DNA of 64,000 nucleotides from Cryptobacteroides sp934698975 (GCA_934698975.1 CAKUVR010000001.1:186001-250000); one strand, 5' to 3'. Positions 37,287 to 45,898 are shown, counted from the stretch's first letter. Translations and numbers: made by a program. The notes: generated from the letters alone by a model not told the origin.

Positions 37287-37316
37287 TTTGAGTGCCGCAA
37301 AAAAATCGTAACTTTG
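37287..37316 (+). promoter_or_regulatory. Bacteroidetes-type promoter of the AlbA/Schlafen gene
   Basis: TTTG (37287-37290), 18 bases, TAACTTTG (37309-37316), 22 bases upstream of the start at 37338. Confidence 0.65.
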
Positions 37317-37337
37317 GCAGACTTTGAACGCAACGCA

Positions 37338-38789
37338 ATGAAAGAATTGACTATACAAGACATAGAAGCCATCATCCACCACGATGAGAGCCGTATCCTG
37401 GAAGTCAAAAAGACTACAGGAGAGCTATATGCAGGGATGCAGTCCGGCTGTGCATTCCTCAATACAGAGGGTGGCTGGCTCTTCTTTGGCGTTCATCCTA
37501 CAACCTTGAAGATACTCGGTCAGGACGTTGTTGACAAGACACGTCAAGAGATTGCGTGGGAGTTGTACAAATTCTCCCCGGCCATAGACCTGGCTGCGCA
37601 ATACATTGATGTACCCGGCAGACCTGATAAGAAGGTCATAGCAGTATGGTTTCCGGCTCCAGTTCCCTTCACGGCGCCATATACCTATGATGGCCGCCCC
37701 TACTATAAAGTAGAGAACACGACAAAGCCGATGCCACGCGATATGTTCGATGAGCGCATTCGCCTCAGTGACCCCAAAAAGTTTAGTTGGGAAATGGCTC
37801 CTTGTCTCGGTGCAGCTATCAGGGACATTGACACCAAAACGCTGAAAACGGTCATCGATGAAGGAATCGCAAAGGGAAGGATTCCTGCTGATGCTGCGGC
37901 TGCCAAAACGACGGTTGACCGACTTCGCCCATTTAAGGTGTTGACGCATAGCGACCTTATCACCAATGGTGCCATCGCTCTGTTTGGAAAGGATCCGTCT
38001 CGTTTCTTCGATCACTGCAAGGTCCGCCTGGCACGGTTTGAAGGCACTATTATGGACAAGTTCCGTGACCAGGTCGTTGTGGAAGCCAACCTCTTCCAGC
38101 AACTTCAAGCCATTGAGGACTTCTGCCGTAAACATATGTTCATGTCGGGGGACCAAGATGATTTCGACAGCAAGAATGAACTGACGGTTCCCATCAAAGT
38201 AATAAGAGAAGCAAGCCTGAACCTGCTGACACATCGCACTTGGTGGTCTGAGGCGAGGACTCCAAGTGTGGCTATCTTCGATGATCGCATTGAGTTTATG
38301 AATCCAGGTGCATTCCCGATGGGTACTTCTCCTGATGAATTCAGGCGCCATCCTCACTCTGAACCCATCAACGAGAAGATTGCAGGCACCCTTTTCAAAG
38401 GAGGCAAGGCAGAAGGTTGGGGACGCGGGATCCTCAATATGTTCACCTACTGCAAGGAAGCCGGGCTTCCAGAACCGGAGTATGCCTTTCTGACCAACTT
38501 TGTCAGTCTGACCATCCGGTTCAAAACCTCGCTGGCTCCATATTTAACCAATCAGGGCAATAGATCATCGGATGAGCGATTAAACGAACGATTAAGTGAG
38601 CGATTAAACCCATCTTTGCTGGGGACGTTGGCGCTCATCAAAGCTACTCCTGGCATTCAGAGGAAAGAAATTGTTGCCAAAACCGGAAAGGGCGATGCGA
38701 CAATTGGACGCCATTTAGTCACCTTAGTTGAAAAAGGCTTGATCGAGCACAGGGGTTCCAAGAAAACTGGCGGTTATTACGCCAAATAG
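37338..38789 (+). CDS. AlbA_2/Schlafen-domain ATP-binding putative transcriptional regulator
   Basis: 483 residues from the ATG at 37338 (MKELTIQDIEAIIHHDESRILEVKK). The N-terminal AlbA_2/Schlafen AAA_4 domain (about 5-135) has ILEVKKTTGELY and FLNTEGGWLFFGV. A RecG-like/HATPase_c_4 C-terminal domain follows (about 290-410, MGTSPDEFRRHPHSEPINEKI; EGWGRGILNMF). A winged helix ends it (about 425-483, GIQRKEIVAKTGKGDATIGRHLVTL). Before the last domain there is a small repeat, RLNERLSERLN, from near-tandem DNA. Such proteins are common in defence and mobile islands; the precise role is not known. Confidence 0.85.
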   Translation: MKELTIQDIEAIIHHDESRILEVKKTTGELYAGMQSGCAFLNTEGGWLFFGVHPTTLKILGQDVVDKTRQEIAWELYKFSPAIDLAAQYIDVPGRPDKKVIAVWFPAPVPFTAPYTYDGRPYYKVENTTKPMPRDMFDERIRLSDPKKFSWEMAPCLGAAIRDIDTKTLKTVIDEGIAKGRIPADAAAAKTTVDRLRPFKVLTHSDLITNGAIALFGKDPSRFFDHCKVRLARFEGTIMDKFRDQVVVEANLFQQLQAIEDFCRKHMFMSGDQDDFDSKNELTVPIKVIREASLNLLTHRTWWSEARTPSVAIFDDRIEFMNPGAFPMGTSPDEFRRHPHSEPINEKIAGTLFKGGKAEGWGRGILNMFTYCKEAGLPEPEYAFLTNFVSLTIRFKTSLAPYLTNQGNRSSDERLNERLSERLNPSLLGTLALIKATPGIQRKEIVAKTGKGDATIGRHLVTLVEKGLIEHRGSKKTGGYYAK

Positions 38790-38801
38790 TACCTATGTTT
38801 G

Positions 38802-38820
38802 ATATCCAAATAAAATTGGA
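38802..38820. repeat. left subterminal inverted repeat of the IS110 element
   Basis: Nineteen bases exactly complementary to 40373-40391. Confidence 0.9.
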
Positions 38821-38983
38821 GTGAGCTTTTTCAAAGCTCATGAGGGACGCTCATCGGGGCCGGCTGCCCCGACCGCTGGGGCTAGCCCCGCGAAGTTTTT
38901 CATGAGTTTATAAAGAAAGCTACCGGAATTTTGGTTAAATTGAAAAAAAAGAAAACAAAACCAAATCAAAATACCAGTAGCTT

Positions 38984-40063
38984 ATGGAAGCACAAAGAAA
39001 AGCATTATCCTTCAAAGGACAAAACATTTACATCGGAATCGATGTGCATTTGAAGAGCTGGTCTGTGACATTGATGTCGGAGGCCACGCAGTTGAAGAGA
39101 TTCAGCCAGAGCCCGGACCCGGATGCGCTGCACGCTCATCTGGTGAGGAACTACCCGGATGCGGAGTATCACTCCGTGTATGAGGCGGGATTCTGCGGGT
39201 TCTGGATACACTACAGGCTCGTCGGACTGGGAATACACAACATTGTTGTCAACCCCGCGGATGTCCCGACAACGACCAGCGATAAGCTGAGGAAGACGGA
39301 TGCGATAGACAGCGGCAAACTTGCCAGAAGTCTTCGCGCTGGGGAGTTGAAAGGGATATACGTCCCCGGGAGCGAATCGCTGGAGATGCGTTCTTTGATA
39401 AGATTGAGAGACTCGATCACGAAGAACCAGACGCGGCAGAAGAACCGCATCAAGTCCCATCTGCGGTATCTCGGCACAGAGATACCGGAGGAGTTCTCGG
39501 GGCCGGGCCGCTGCTGGAACAAGCGATTCACCGTCTGGTTGAAAGGCGCGGAGACGGGCACCGCCTACGGACGGCAGACCCTCGACTTCCTCGTCAGGCA
39601 GTACGAGGCGCTTAGAGGCCAGAGGCTGGAGATGCTGCGGGCGGTCAGGGCATTGTCCAGGACGGAGCGGTTCGAGAAGCCCCTTGAGAACCTGATGACA
39701 GTTCCGGGCATCGGCCATCTGACAGGCATGGCCCTCCTCTCCGAGATTGACGACATCGGGCGCTTCAAGAGTGCGGACCAGCTCGCGGCCTTCATCGGGA
39801 TGATACCGATGTGCCACTCAAGCGGTGAGCACGAGGGCATCGGTGACATAACCGTCCGCAGGAGCGCGAGGCTCAGGTCCGCCCTTGTCGAAGCCTCATG
39901 GGTGGCGGTCAGGCAAGACCCCGCCTTGTCCATGGCGTATGGCAACTTCTGCAAGAAGATGGCACCGGGAAAGGAGATCATAAAGATCGCCAGGAAACTC
40001 GTCAACCGCATCTACTTCGTGATGAAACGCAACCAGCCGTATGTCAAATGCGTGGTTGCATAG
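38984..40063 (+). CDS. IS110-family transposase (DEDD recombinase)
   Basis: 359 residues. The N-terminal RuvC-like DEDD domain (about 15-165) opens NIYIGIDVHLKSW with the first catalytic Asp at 20 and includes KLRKTDAIDSGKLARSLRAG. The C-terminal Transposase_20 domain (about 230-330) has MTVPGIGHLTGMALLSEIDDIGRFKSADQLAAFIG and MCHSSGEHEG with the proposed catalytic serine. IS110 recombinases are guided by an RNA made from the element's noncoding end. The frame is intact, so the element may be active. It contains no GAATAT hexamer, unlike the host genes. Confidence 0.95.
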   Translation: MEAQRKALSFKGQNIYIGIDVHLKSWSVTLMSEATQLKRFSQSPDPDALHAHLVRNYPDAEYHSVYEAGFCGFWIHYRLVGLGIHNIVVNPADVPTTTSDKLRKTDAIDSGKLARSLRAGELKGIYVPGSESLEMRSLIRLRDSITKNQTRQKNRIKSHLRYLGTEIPEEFSGPGRCWNKRFTVWLKGAETGTAYGRQTLDFLVRQYEALRGQRLEMLRAVRALSRTERFEKPLENLMTVPGIGHLTGMALLSEIDDIGRFKSADQLAAFIGMIPMCHSSGEHEGIGDITVRRSARLRSALVEASWVAVRQDPALSMAYGNFCKKMAPGKEIIKIARKLVNRIYFVMKRNQPYVKCVVA

Positions 40064-40372
40064 GAATATATCCTGTCCGGTGAACAGACTTTCCAAGGGA
40101 AGAATACTTGTGCATATTTGCGGCTTTGAAGTCCGCTCTAAATAGTTTGTACTTCCCACCTTTGTAAACTAATGCAGATACTTGCGGCACCGCCACCCGG
40201 ATGTCCGCTATGGAAAGTCTGTTTACCGAGGGATATTCATCGAGCCTCTGAGTCGCGACCATCTTTGATGGCCGTTAGGACAACATCGCTTATGCGCAAA
40301 CGGCAAGGCCTCTTGCTGACTATATAAAATATTGATTATTAAAGATATAAAAGTTAAACCAAAATTATCAAG
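40064..40372 (+). ncRNA. structured 3' end of the IS, candidate bridge (seek) RNA
   Basis: The about 310 bases between the transposase stop and the right inverted repeat have strong dyads. AACAGACTTTCCA (40083-40095) pairs over 13 bp with TGGAAAGTCTGTT (40211-40223). Inside lies a small stem GCGG/CCGC (about 40120-40136). Beyond it GATG/CATC and GGCCGTTAGG segments (40265-40290) and GGCAAGGCCTCTTGCTGA (40302-40320) could form further stems. IS1111-type elements are known to produce their guide RNA from this side. Exact ends, target loop and donor loop are not assigned. Confidence 0.5.
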
Positions 40373-40391
40373 TCCAATTTTATTTGGATAT
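40373..40391. repeat. right subterminal inverted repeat of the IS110 element
   Basis: Exact complement of 38802-38820. Confidence 0.9.
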
Positions 40392-40403
40392 TAACTGGAA
40401 AGT

Positions 40404-40718
40404 TCATAACACGACACCTTCTCTGACGATATTGGAATAGAACGGGGTCTTAACCGGTCTTGACTCCCAGGACTTTCTCGACATAATAATAGGGTTGATT
40501 GACACTCCTGTCTTGATTTCCAATTGATATAGCGGCCAACGGACAACGTTCTCTTCTTCATAAGTCAGATGCTCCTTGCCCAGCAAAACCAAAACATCTA
40601 TGTCACTATCCTCCCTCGCATCCCCTCTGGCCTCAGATCCAAACAAAATTGCCATCGCCGTAGGAGCTGCCTCATTGATCACAGACTTTATCTGCTTGAC
40701 TATCTCCGGCCTTCTCAT
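40404..40718 (-). CDS. orphan MNT-type nucleotidyltransferase, second copy
   Basis: 104 residues from the ATG at 40716-40718, differing from the copy at 36822-37136 at only a handful of positions. The GSEARGDAREDSDIDVLVL motif is intact. The stop TGA overlaps the ATG of a HEPN gene exactly as in the first copy, but that second HEPN frame runs into the IS110 end within two codons and stops after about 17 codons. So this antitoxin-like gene has lost its partner. The palindrome 40735-40752 is retained, so it is probably still expressed and controlled. Confidence 0.85.
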   Translation of the reverse strand: MRRPEIVKQIKSVINEAAPTAMAILFGSEARGDAREDSDIDVLVLLGKEHLTYEEENVVRWPLYQLEIKTGVSINPIIMSRKSWESRPVKTPFYSNIVREGVVL

Positions 40719-40734
40719 AAGACAACTATTCTTC

Positions 40735-40752
40735 TTATATTCACGAATATAA
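40735..40752. promoter_or_regulatory. palindromic candidate operator of the orphan MNT gene
   Basis: Identical to 37153-37170: TTATATTC, AC, GAATATAA, 17 bases from the start codon. Confidence 0.55.
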
Positions 40753-40779
40753 CCATTATTTTTGAAAACGCATAAAATC

Positions 40780-40905
40780 ACTAATGATTCTAGGATTGTA
40801 CGACCTTTGCAAAAGTGCAACGGACCGTAGCACTTTTGGGAGACAAAAAGTGTGGAAAACACTTCCCGATAGTGCGGGATGCACCCTTGGGAAGCAAAAG
40901 AGGCC
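40780..40905. repeat. second repeat family, copy upstream of the orphan MNT gene
   Basis: Homologous to 36280-36410 over about 125 bases: CACTAATGATTC, AGGATTGTACG, then two units near 40826-40858 and 40872-40902. The second unit (CACTTCCCGATAGTGCGGG and the rest to 40902) is almost identical to the HEPN-side copy. With the MNT genes it forms a segmental duplication of roughly 0.5 kb whose two copies bracket the AlbA gene and the IS. Confidence 0.75.
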
Positions 40906-40961
40906 GGAAATGCTACCGAAGGGATCAGGCGCAAGCTTTCGGCAAACGCAGTGGCCGGAGA

Positions 40962-41156
40962 TCATTCCTTACCGTCTTCGATGGAGTCACGGACAGTGCG
41001 GAGGTACTGGCGGCAGGACTCGATTAGTTCTTTGGAGCGCTTCACGAGGGCGCCGATGTCATCCAGACTGGTGGCTGGGTCTTCTACTTTGGCGGCGATC
41101 TCGTCCAGTTCGGCGACCGCCTTGGTGTAATCGAATTTCTTCTCTGACATATTCAT
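40962..41156 (-). CDS. xseB: exodeoxyribonuclease VII small subunit
   Basis: 64 residues, normal size. The helical signature FDYTKAVAELDEIAAKVEDPATSLDDIGALVKRSKELIESCRQYL is typical. It is the regulatory subunit that binds the large subunit encoded six bases upstream. The helical hairpin ends with charged residues. The accessory island ends here and housekeeping genes resume. Confidence 0.93.
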   Translation of the reverse strand: MNMSEKKFDYTKAVAELDEIAAKVEDPATSLDDIGALVKRSKELIESCRQYLRTVRDSIEDGKE

Positions 41157-41162
41157 TGATTT

Positions 41163-42596
41163 TTAGATAATCTCACTCATCGCCGGAAGGGAATCATCCT
41201 CGCTTCCGGGCACATTGCTCTTCAGATCCACCTCGACGACACCGCACTTGACGGTTCCGTCGGCGAACATCATCCGCACACGGTCTCCTACACGGGTCTT
41301 GGTGGCGGAATCCATCTTCACTCCATCTCTGTCCAAAGCAAGCACAAAGCCCTTGCGGAGAATGTTGCGAGGGTCGTTGGCGGAGATCTTGGTCTCGACC
41401 ATCATAAGATGTGACAAAGCTCCGGAAAGCACGACACCCACACGGCCCCTCAACCGCTGCTCAATGCGGTCCAAAGAGGACGAGGCCTTGTAGAGACTCC
41501 TGTCCGCTCCGTTCAAGACCCTGTCGGACAGTCTGTCAAGACGATGCTCCTGACCGGTGATCCTGTTCTCTACAGTCTTAGCCAAGGCCGCACCCAGAAT
41601 CTCCACCTTGTGCATCGCGTCCGACACACGGGCATCTGCCTGACGGCGCACACGAGCCTCCAGCAGATCAATCCGTGACGACATCGCCGACAAACGATTG
41701 TTGAACGACATCATAAGCCGGGATTCCAGTGTTCCCAAACGCTGATCCTCAGCGATGTAGCAATCCAAGAATAGGTCAGCCAGGGCGGTCGGAGTCTTGA
41801 CGAAAGTGTTCGCCACCATATCCGCCACGTGGTGATCCTTGTCGTGCCCGATCGCGGTGAAGACCGGAACCGGGCAACGGGCGATGGTCACGGCCAGATC
41901 GTAGTCATCGAAACAGCCAAGATCCAAGTCCGAGCCACCGCCGCGCATGATCAGCACGGCGTCATAATGAACCGGCGAGGCCAAAATCTCCCCGAAAGCC
42001 GCCATTATAGAAGCCGGAGCACCGTCTCCCTGCATCAAAGCCTCGAACAGCCGCACGTTGAACACGAAGCCATATTCATTATCAATCAGATGATGACGAA
42101 AATCGCCAAAGCCAGCTGCTCCGGGAGCGGAAATCACCGCCAATGAATATGGCAGCATAGGGAGCCGCAGGCGCTTCTGCAAGTCGAGCAAGCCTTCTCT
42201 CGTGAGCCGCTCGATTGTTTCCTGCCTGCGGCGCTCGTTCGCCCCGAGGGTGAACTCCGGATCGATGTCGTCTATATTCAAGGAAAAGCCATACACTGGA
42301 TGGTAGCCGACCTGCACGCTGGCAAGGATCTCCATCCCGGCCTCCAGTGACGAGCCGGTCACGCTTCTGAACCGTTGGTCGATGAGATTCCAGCGGAACG
42401 CCCAGATTGTCGCCCGGGTCTTCGCAACAACTCCCCCACCCTCACTCTGAGAGAGTTCCATATAGCAATGACCGTTCTGCTTGCGGCTGAGGCTGCTGAT
42501 TTCGGCCTTTACCCAAAGCCGCTGAGGGAAAGTGCCCTCCACAACGGATTTCAGACGAGCCTGAAGAGTGAACAGGTCTATGTACTTCTTTTCCAT
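41163..42596 (-). CDS. xseA: exodeoxyribonuclease VII large subunit
   Basis: 477 residues. N-terminal OB-fold (about 18-110, VKAEISSLSRKQNGHCYMELSQ); the nuclease core with LPYSLAVISAPGAAGFGDFRHHL, VLIMRGGGSDLDLGCFDDYDLA and AIGHDKDHHVADMVA, in which GRGGG-like and HD residues are conserved; and a long coiled-coil C-terminal region. It degrades single-stranded DNA from both ends together with XseB. Divergent from engB over 76 bases. Confidence 0.95.
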   Translation of the reverse strand: MEKKYIDLFTLQARLKSVVEGTFPQRLWVKAEISSLSRKQNGHCYMELSQSEGGGVVAKTRATIWAFRWNLIDQRFRSVTGSSLEAGMEILASVQVGYHPVYGFSLNIDDIDPEFTLGANERRRQETIERLTREGLLDLQKRLRLPMLPYSLAVISAPGAAGFGDFRHHLIDNEYGFVFNVRLFEALMQGDGAPASIMAAFGEILASPVHYDAVLIMRGGGSDLDLGCFDDYDLAVTIARCPVPVFTAIGHDKDHHVADMVANTFVKTPTALADLFLDCYIAEDQRLGTLESRLMMSFNNRLSAMSSRIDLLEARVRRQADARVSDAMHKVEILGAALAKTVENRITGQEHRLDRLSDRVLNGADRSLYKASSSLDRIEQRLRGRVGVVLSGALSHLMMVETKISANDPRNILRKGFVLALDRDGVKMDSATKTRVGDRVRMMFADGTVKCGVVEVDLKSNVPGSEDDSLPAMSEII

Positions 42597-42636
42597 ATTA
42601 ACAGTCCTTTCTCTTACAAATTTAACAAAAATCCAC

Positions 42637-42644
42637 TATCTTTG
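42637..42644 (+). promoter_or_regulatory. probable -7 box of engB-prs
   Basis: TATCTTTG (TAnnTTTG), 28 bases ahead of the engB start; no clear TTTG at -33. Confidence 0.45.
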
Positions 42645-42672
42645 TAAAAGAATCGCTTAGGCAGAAAGAAAG

Positions 42673-43266
42673 ATGACCATTACTGAAGCAAAATTCGCAG
42701 GCAGCTGCACCAGAGCCAGCCAAAAGCCCTCCCGCAGACTGCCGGAGTTCGCGTTCATCGGACGCTCGAATGTCGGCAAGTCATCGCTGATCAATATGTT
42801 ATGCGGCAACCGCAAGCTTGCCAAGACCTCAGCCACCCCGGGGAAAACCCAGCTGATCAACCACTTCATCATCAATGACAGCTGGTATCTCGTTGATCTT
42901 CCGGGCTACGGTTTCGCAAAGATCTCACAAAAAGGACGCGAGGAACTCCGGAAAATGATCAACGACTACATCGAAAAGTCGGAGGAGATGGTCGTGCTCT
43001 TTGTCCTGATCGACTCGCGGCACGACATCACGAAGATTGACAGGGAGTTTCTGGCCGGACTCGGAGAGAATGGCATTCCGTTCGCAATCATATTCACAAA
43101 AGGCGACAAGCTCGGACCGAATGCCTTGAAGGCGCAGATCGAGCGGGACAAGGAGATTCTGTCTGAAGATTGGGAGGAGATGCCGCCGATGTTCGCTTCC
43201 AGTTCTGAGACCGGAGCCGGAAAGGAAGAGATATTGAACTATATTCAACAATATATTAATTTATAG
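42673..43266 (+). CDS. engB: ribosome biogenesis GTP-binding protein YihA/YsxC
   Basis: 197 residues. P-loop GRSNVGKSSL (about 30-39), the TPGKTQ switch region, DLPGYGFAKI (G3) and TKGDKL (G4, Asx-Lys-x-Asp-like) all present. It is an essential GTPase for 50S subunit assembly. It starts the plus-strand housekeeping run; prs follows after nine bases. Confidence 0.95.
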   Translation: MTITEAKFAGSCTRASQKPSRRLPEFAFIGRSNVGKSSLINMLCGNRKLAKTSATPGKTQLINHFIINDSWYLVDLPGYGFAKISQKGREELRKMINDYIEKSEEMVVLFVLIDSRHDITKIDREFLAGLGENGIPFAIIFTKGDKLGPNALKAQIERDKEILSEDWEEMPPMFASSSETGAGKEEILNYIQQYINL

Positions 43267-43275
43267 CATAGTTTA

Positions 43276-44247
43276 ATGCACATGGAACACAGAATGGAAT
43301 TGTTTGCCTGCAGAGCCTCCAAAGACTTTGCGTGCAAAGTTGTTGACGAACTGAACATCATCGGAGCCAATGCTGGAGAGAAGTATCATCTAGGGGCTTC
43401 CGAAGTGACCAAATTCAGTGATGGAGAGTTCGTTCCCTCTTTCACGGACAGCGTCAGAGGCGCTACCGTGTTTATCCTGCAGTCAACTTTTCCACCTACG
43501 GAGAACCTGATGGAGCTTCTGTTGACAATCGATGCCGCCAAAAGAGCCTCGGCCGACAAGGTGATCGCGGTGATGCCGTACTTCGGATGGGCCAGACAGG
43601 ACCGCAAGGACAAGCCGCGTGTCTCGATCGGAGCGAAATTGGTGGCCAATCTTCTGACAGCAGCCGGAGTGGACAGAATCATGACCTGCGACCTGCATGC
43701 GGACCAGATCCAGGGCTTTTTTGATCTTCCTGTAGATCACATCTACGCCAGCAAGGTTTTCATCCCTTACCTGAGGTCTCTGAACATCGAAAATCTCGCG
43801 ATCGCGGCTCCTGACATGGGCGGTGCGAAAAGGGCGAACGCCTACGCCAAGGAACTCGCCTGCCCGGTGATCATCTGCCACAAATCCCGCGAGAGGGCCA
43901 ATGTGGTCGCCTCGATCACTGCCATCGGAGATGTGGAAGGCAAGAACATCGTGATTGTGGACGATCTGATCGACACGGCCGGAACCCTCGTGAAAGCCGC
44001 TGAGGTGCTGATGGATAAAGGAGCCGCGAGTGTCAGGGCATGCGCCACACATGCTGTGCTTTCCGGCCCTGCCTACGACAGGATCAACAACTCCTGCCTT
44101 AAAGAAGTGTTCGTCACCGACACGATTCCGCTCAAGGAGGGTGTAGACACAAGCAAGATCAAGGTTGTCTCCATGGCGGAGACCTTCGCCGCGATAATCC
44201 GTAAGGTCTACAACTACGAGCCTATCAGCACGGAATTTATTTTTTAG
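43276..44247 (+). CDS. prs: ribose-phosphate pyrophosphokinase
   Basis: 323 residues (about 316 in most bacteria; a start at MELFACR, seven codons later, is possible). It makes PRPP for nucleotide, His, Trp and NAD synthesis, and could feed the nicotinate phosphoribosyltransferase encoded at 32993-34504. Conserved motifs: FSDGEFVPSF, catalytic YFGWARQDRKDKPR, TCDLHADQIQGFFD, and the PRPP loop NIVIVDDLIDTAGTL. Confidence 0.96.
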   Translation: MHMEHRMELFACRASKDFACKVVDELNIIGANAGEKYHLGASEVTKFSDGEFVPSFTDSVRGATVFILQSTFPPTENLMELLLTIDAAKRASADKVIAVMPYFGWARQDRKDKPRVSIGAKLVANLLTAAGVDRIMTCDLHADQIQGFFDLPVDHIYASKVFIPYLRSLNIENLAIAAPDMGGAKRANAYAKELACPVIICHKSRERANVVASITAIGDVEGKNIVIVDDLIDTAGTLVKAAEVLMDKGAASVRACATHAVLSGPAYDRINNSCLKEVFVTDTIPLKEGVDTSKIKVVSMAETFAAIIRKVYNYEPISTEFIF

Positions 44248-44253
44248 GAATAT

Positions 44254-44535
44254 ATGAAAACAGTTCTCGCGGCGATAATCCTCCTCGGAATCGGGGTCAT
44301 CGGAATGTGCTTCAACATCATATTCCGGAAGAACGGCAAGTTCCCTGAAACGGAGATCAGCCGCAACGAGAACATGCGCAAGATGGGGATCAAGTGCATG
44401 AGGGAGCAAGACGAGGAAATATTCTCCAAAAAGAAGCCCCAAAAGAGCGCTTCCTGCACCGGTTCCTACAGCGACGCCTGCACCGGATGTGGTTTCTATG
44501 AATATGAGTTCGGTGGCAAGAAGCCGAAGAAATAG
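44254..44535 (+). CDS. small membrane-anchored Cys-containing protein
   Basis: 93 residues. An N-terminal membrane span (about 4-24) is followed by NIIFRKNGKFPETEISRNENMRKMGIKCM and a C-terminal cysteine cluster (SASCTGSYSDACTGCGFYEYEF). The same kind of small protein is known beside core genes in other Bacteroidales as an uncharacterised membrane or secreted protein. The Cys pattern (C, then CxxC) suggests metal binding or disulfides; there is no direct evidence. It is six bases after prs and 43 before der. Confidence 0.75.
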   Translation: MKTVLAAIILLGIGVIGMCFNIIFRKNGKFPETEISRNENMRKMGIKCMREQDEEIFSKKKPQKSASCTGSYSDACTGCGFYEYEFGGKKPKK

Positions 44536-44578
44536 AGTCGCGGAAAGTGTTTAAATTTAAGAACGTAAAGGAATATTT

Positions 44579-45889
44579 ATGAGTTTAGTAGCCATTGTGG
44601 GACGCCCGAATGTCGGCAAGTCCACACTTTTCAACAGACTTGTCGGAATGCGTCAGGCCATCGTTGACGAGACCGCCGGCGTGACAAGAGACCGCCACTA
44701 CGGAAAATGCGAATGGTGCGGCAAGGAGTTCTCCGTGGTGGACACGGGAGGATGGACGACAAACTCGGACGATGTGTTCGAGGAGGCTATCCGCAAACAG
44801 GTCGTGATCGCCATAGAGGAGGCTGACGCTGTGATATTCATGGTGGAGGCCGCCGCCGGCATCACGGACTATGATGCGGAGATCGCCGACATCCTCCGCC
44901 GAAGCAAAAAGCCTGTTGTCCTGTGTGTCAACAAGGTGGATTCCGGAGAAAAGATGTTCGACGCCTACCAGTTCTATTCATTGGGACTTGGAGAGATCTG
45001 GGCCACCTCAGCGGCGAACGGAAGCGGAACCGGTGATCTTCTGGACGAGGTTCTCAAGGTTCTGCCCGAAGGGAAGCCTCAGCAGGACGATGACCGCCCT
45101 GATCTTCCGCACATCACGATTGTGGGAAAGCCGAACGTCGGCAAGTCGTCCTTGACCAATGCCCTGCTCGGCGAGGAAAGGAACATCGTGACACCGGTTG
45201 CCGGGACCACAAGAGACTCTATCTCAACCCTCTACAACAAATTCGGCCACGAGTTCATGCTCGTGGACACTGCCGGAATGCGCAGAAAGGCCAAGGTCAA
45301 CGAGGATCTGGAGTTCTATTCCGTGATGCGTTCCATCAGGGCGATCGAGCATTCGGATGTCTGCATCCTGATGATCGACGCCAACAGCGGAATGGAGGCC
45401 CAGGACATGAGCATATTCAATCTCATCGTCCGCAACCGCAAGGCTTGCGTGCTGGTGGTCAACAAATGGGACATCTTCCTCAAGGACAGCAACACGATGA
45501 AGGAATATGAAGCCTCGCTTCGCCGCCGCATCGCTCCGTTCGATGACGTGCCGATCATATTCACCTCCGTCACAAAGAAACAGAGGATCATGGATGTGCT
45601 GGACGCGGCCGAGCACGTCTACGAGAACTATTCCCGCAAACTTCCGACCGCAAGGCTGAACGAAGCTCTGCTTCCAGAGATCGAGAACTATCCGCCTCCG
45701 GCATGGAAGGGCAAGTACGTGAAGATCAAGTACGTGACCCAGTTGCCGACAAGATTCCCGGCTTTCGCGTTCTTCTGCAACCTGCCTCAATACGTCAAAG
45801 AGCCTTACAAGAGATTCCTTGAGAACAAACTGAGAGAACATTTCGATCTGCAAGGATGTCCTGTTCAGATATTCATGAGGGCAAAATAA
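44579..45889 (+). CDS. der: ribosome-associated GTPase Der (EngA)
   Basis: 436 residues, normal length. Two GTPase domains in tandem: P-loops GRPNVGKSTLFN (about 8) and GKPNVGKSSLTN (about 182), with DTGGW and DTAGM switch II motifs, NKVD and NKWD G4 motifs, and a C-terminal KH-like domain. Required for 50S assembly. Several of its Ile-Phe pairs are written ATA TTC, an example of the hexamer pattern. Confidence 0.97.
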   Translation: MSLVAIVGRPNVGKSTLFNRLVGMRQAIVDETAGVTRDRHYGKCEWCGKEFSVVDTGGWTTNSDDVFEEAIRKQVVIAIEEADAVIFMVEAAAGITDYDAEIADILRRSKKPVVLCVNKVDSGEKMFDAYQFYSLGLGEIWATSAANGSGTGDLLDEVLKVLPEGKPQQDDDRPDLPHITIVGKPNVGKSSLTNALLGEERNIVTPVAGTTRDSISTLYNKFGHEFMLVDTAGMRRKAKVNEDLEFYSVMRSIRAIEHSDVCILMIDANSGMEAQDMSIFNLIVRNRKACVLVVNKWDIFLKDSNTMKEYEASLRRRIAPFDDVPIIFTSVTKKQRIMDVLDAAEHVYENYSRKLPTARLNEALLPEIENYPPPAWKGKYVKIKYVTQLPTRFPAFAFFCNLPQYVKEPYKRFLENKLREHFDLQGCPVQIFMRAK

Positions 45890-45898
45890 TGGCTGCCT

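Larger units (their letters stand above)
38795..40398 (+). mobile_element. IS110-family insertion sequence (IS1111-like)
   Basis: One transposase gene with about 175 bases of noncoding DNA upstream and about 320 downstream. Subterminal inverted repeats are ATATCCAAATAAAATTGGA (38802-38820) and its exact complement (40373-40391), 19 of 19. Subterminal repeats and the longer 3' noncoding end are features of the IS1111 subgroup. The outer limits are estimated. It lies 6-12 bases after the AlbA stop and abuts codon 1-2 of a vanished second HEPN gene. Confidence 0.85.
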
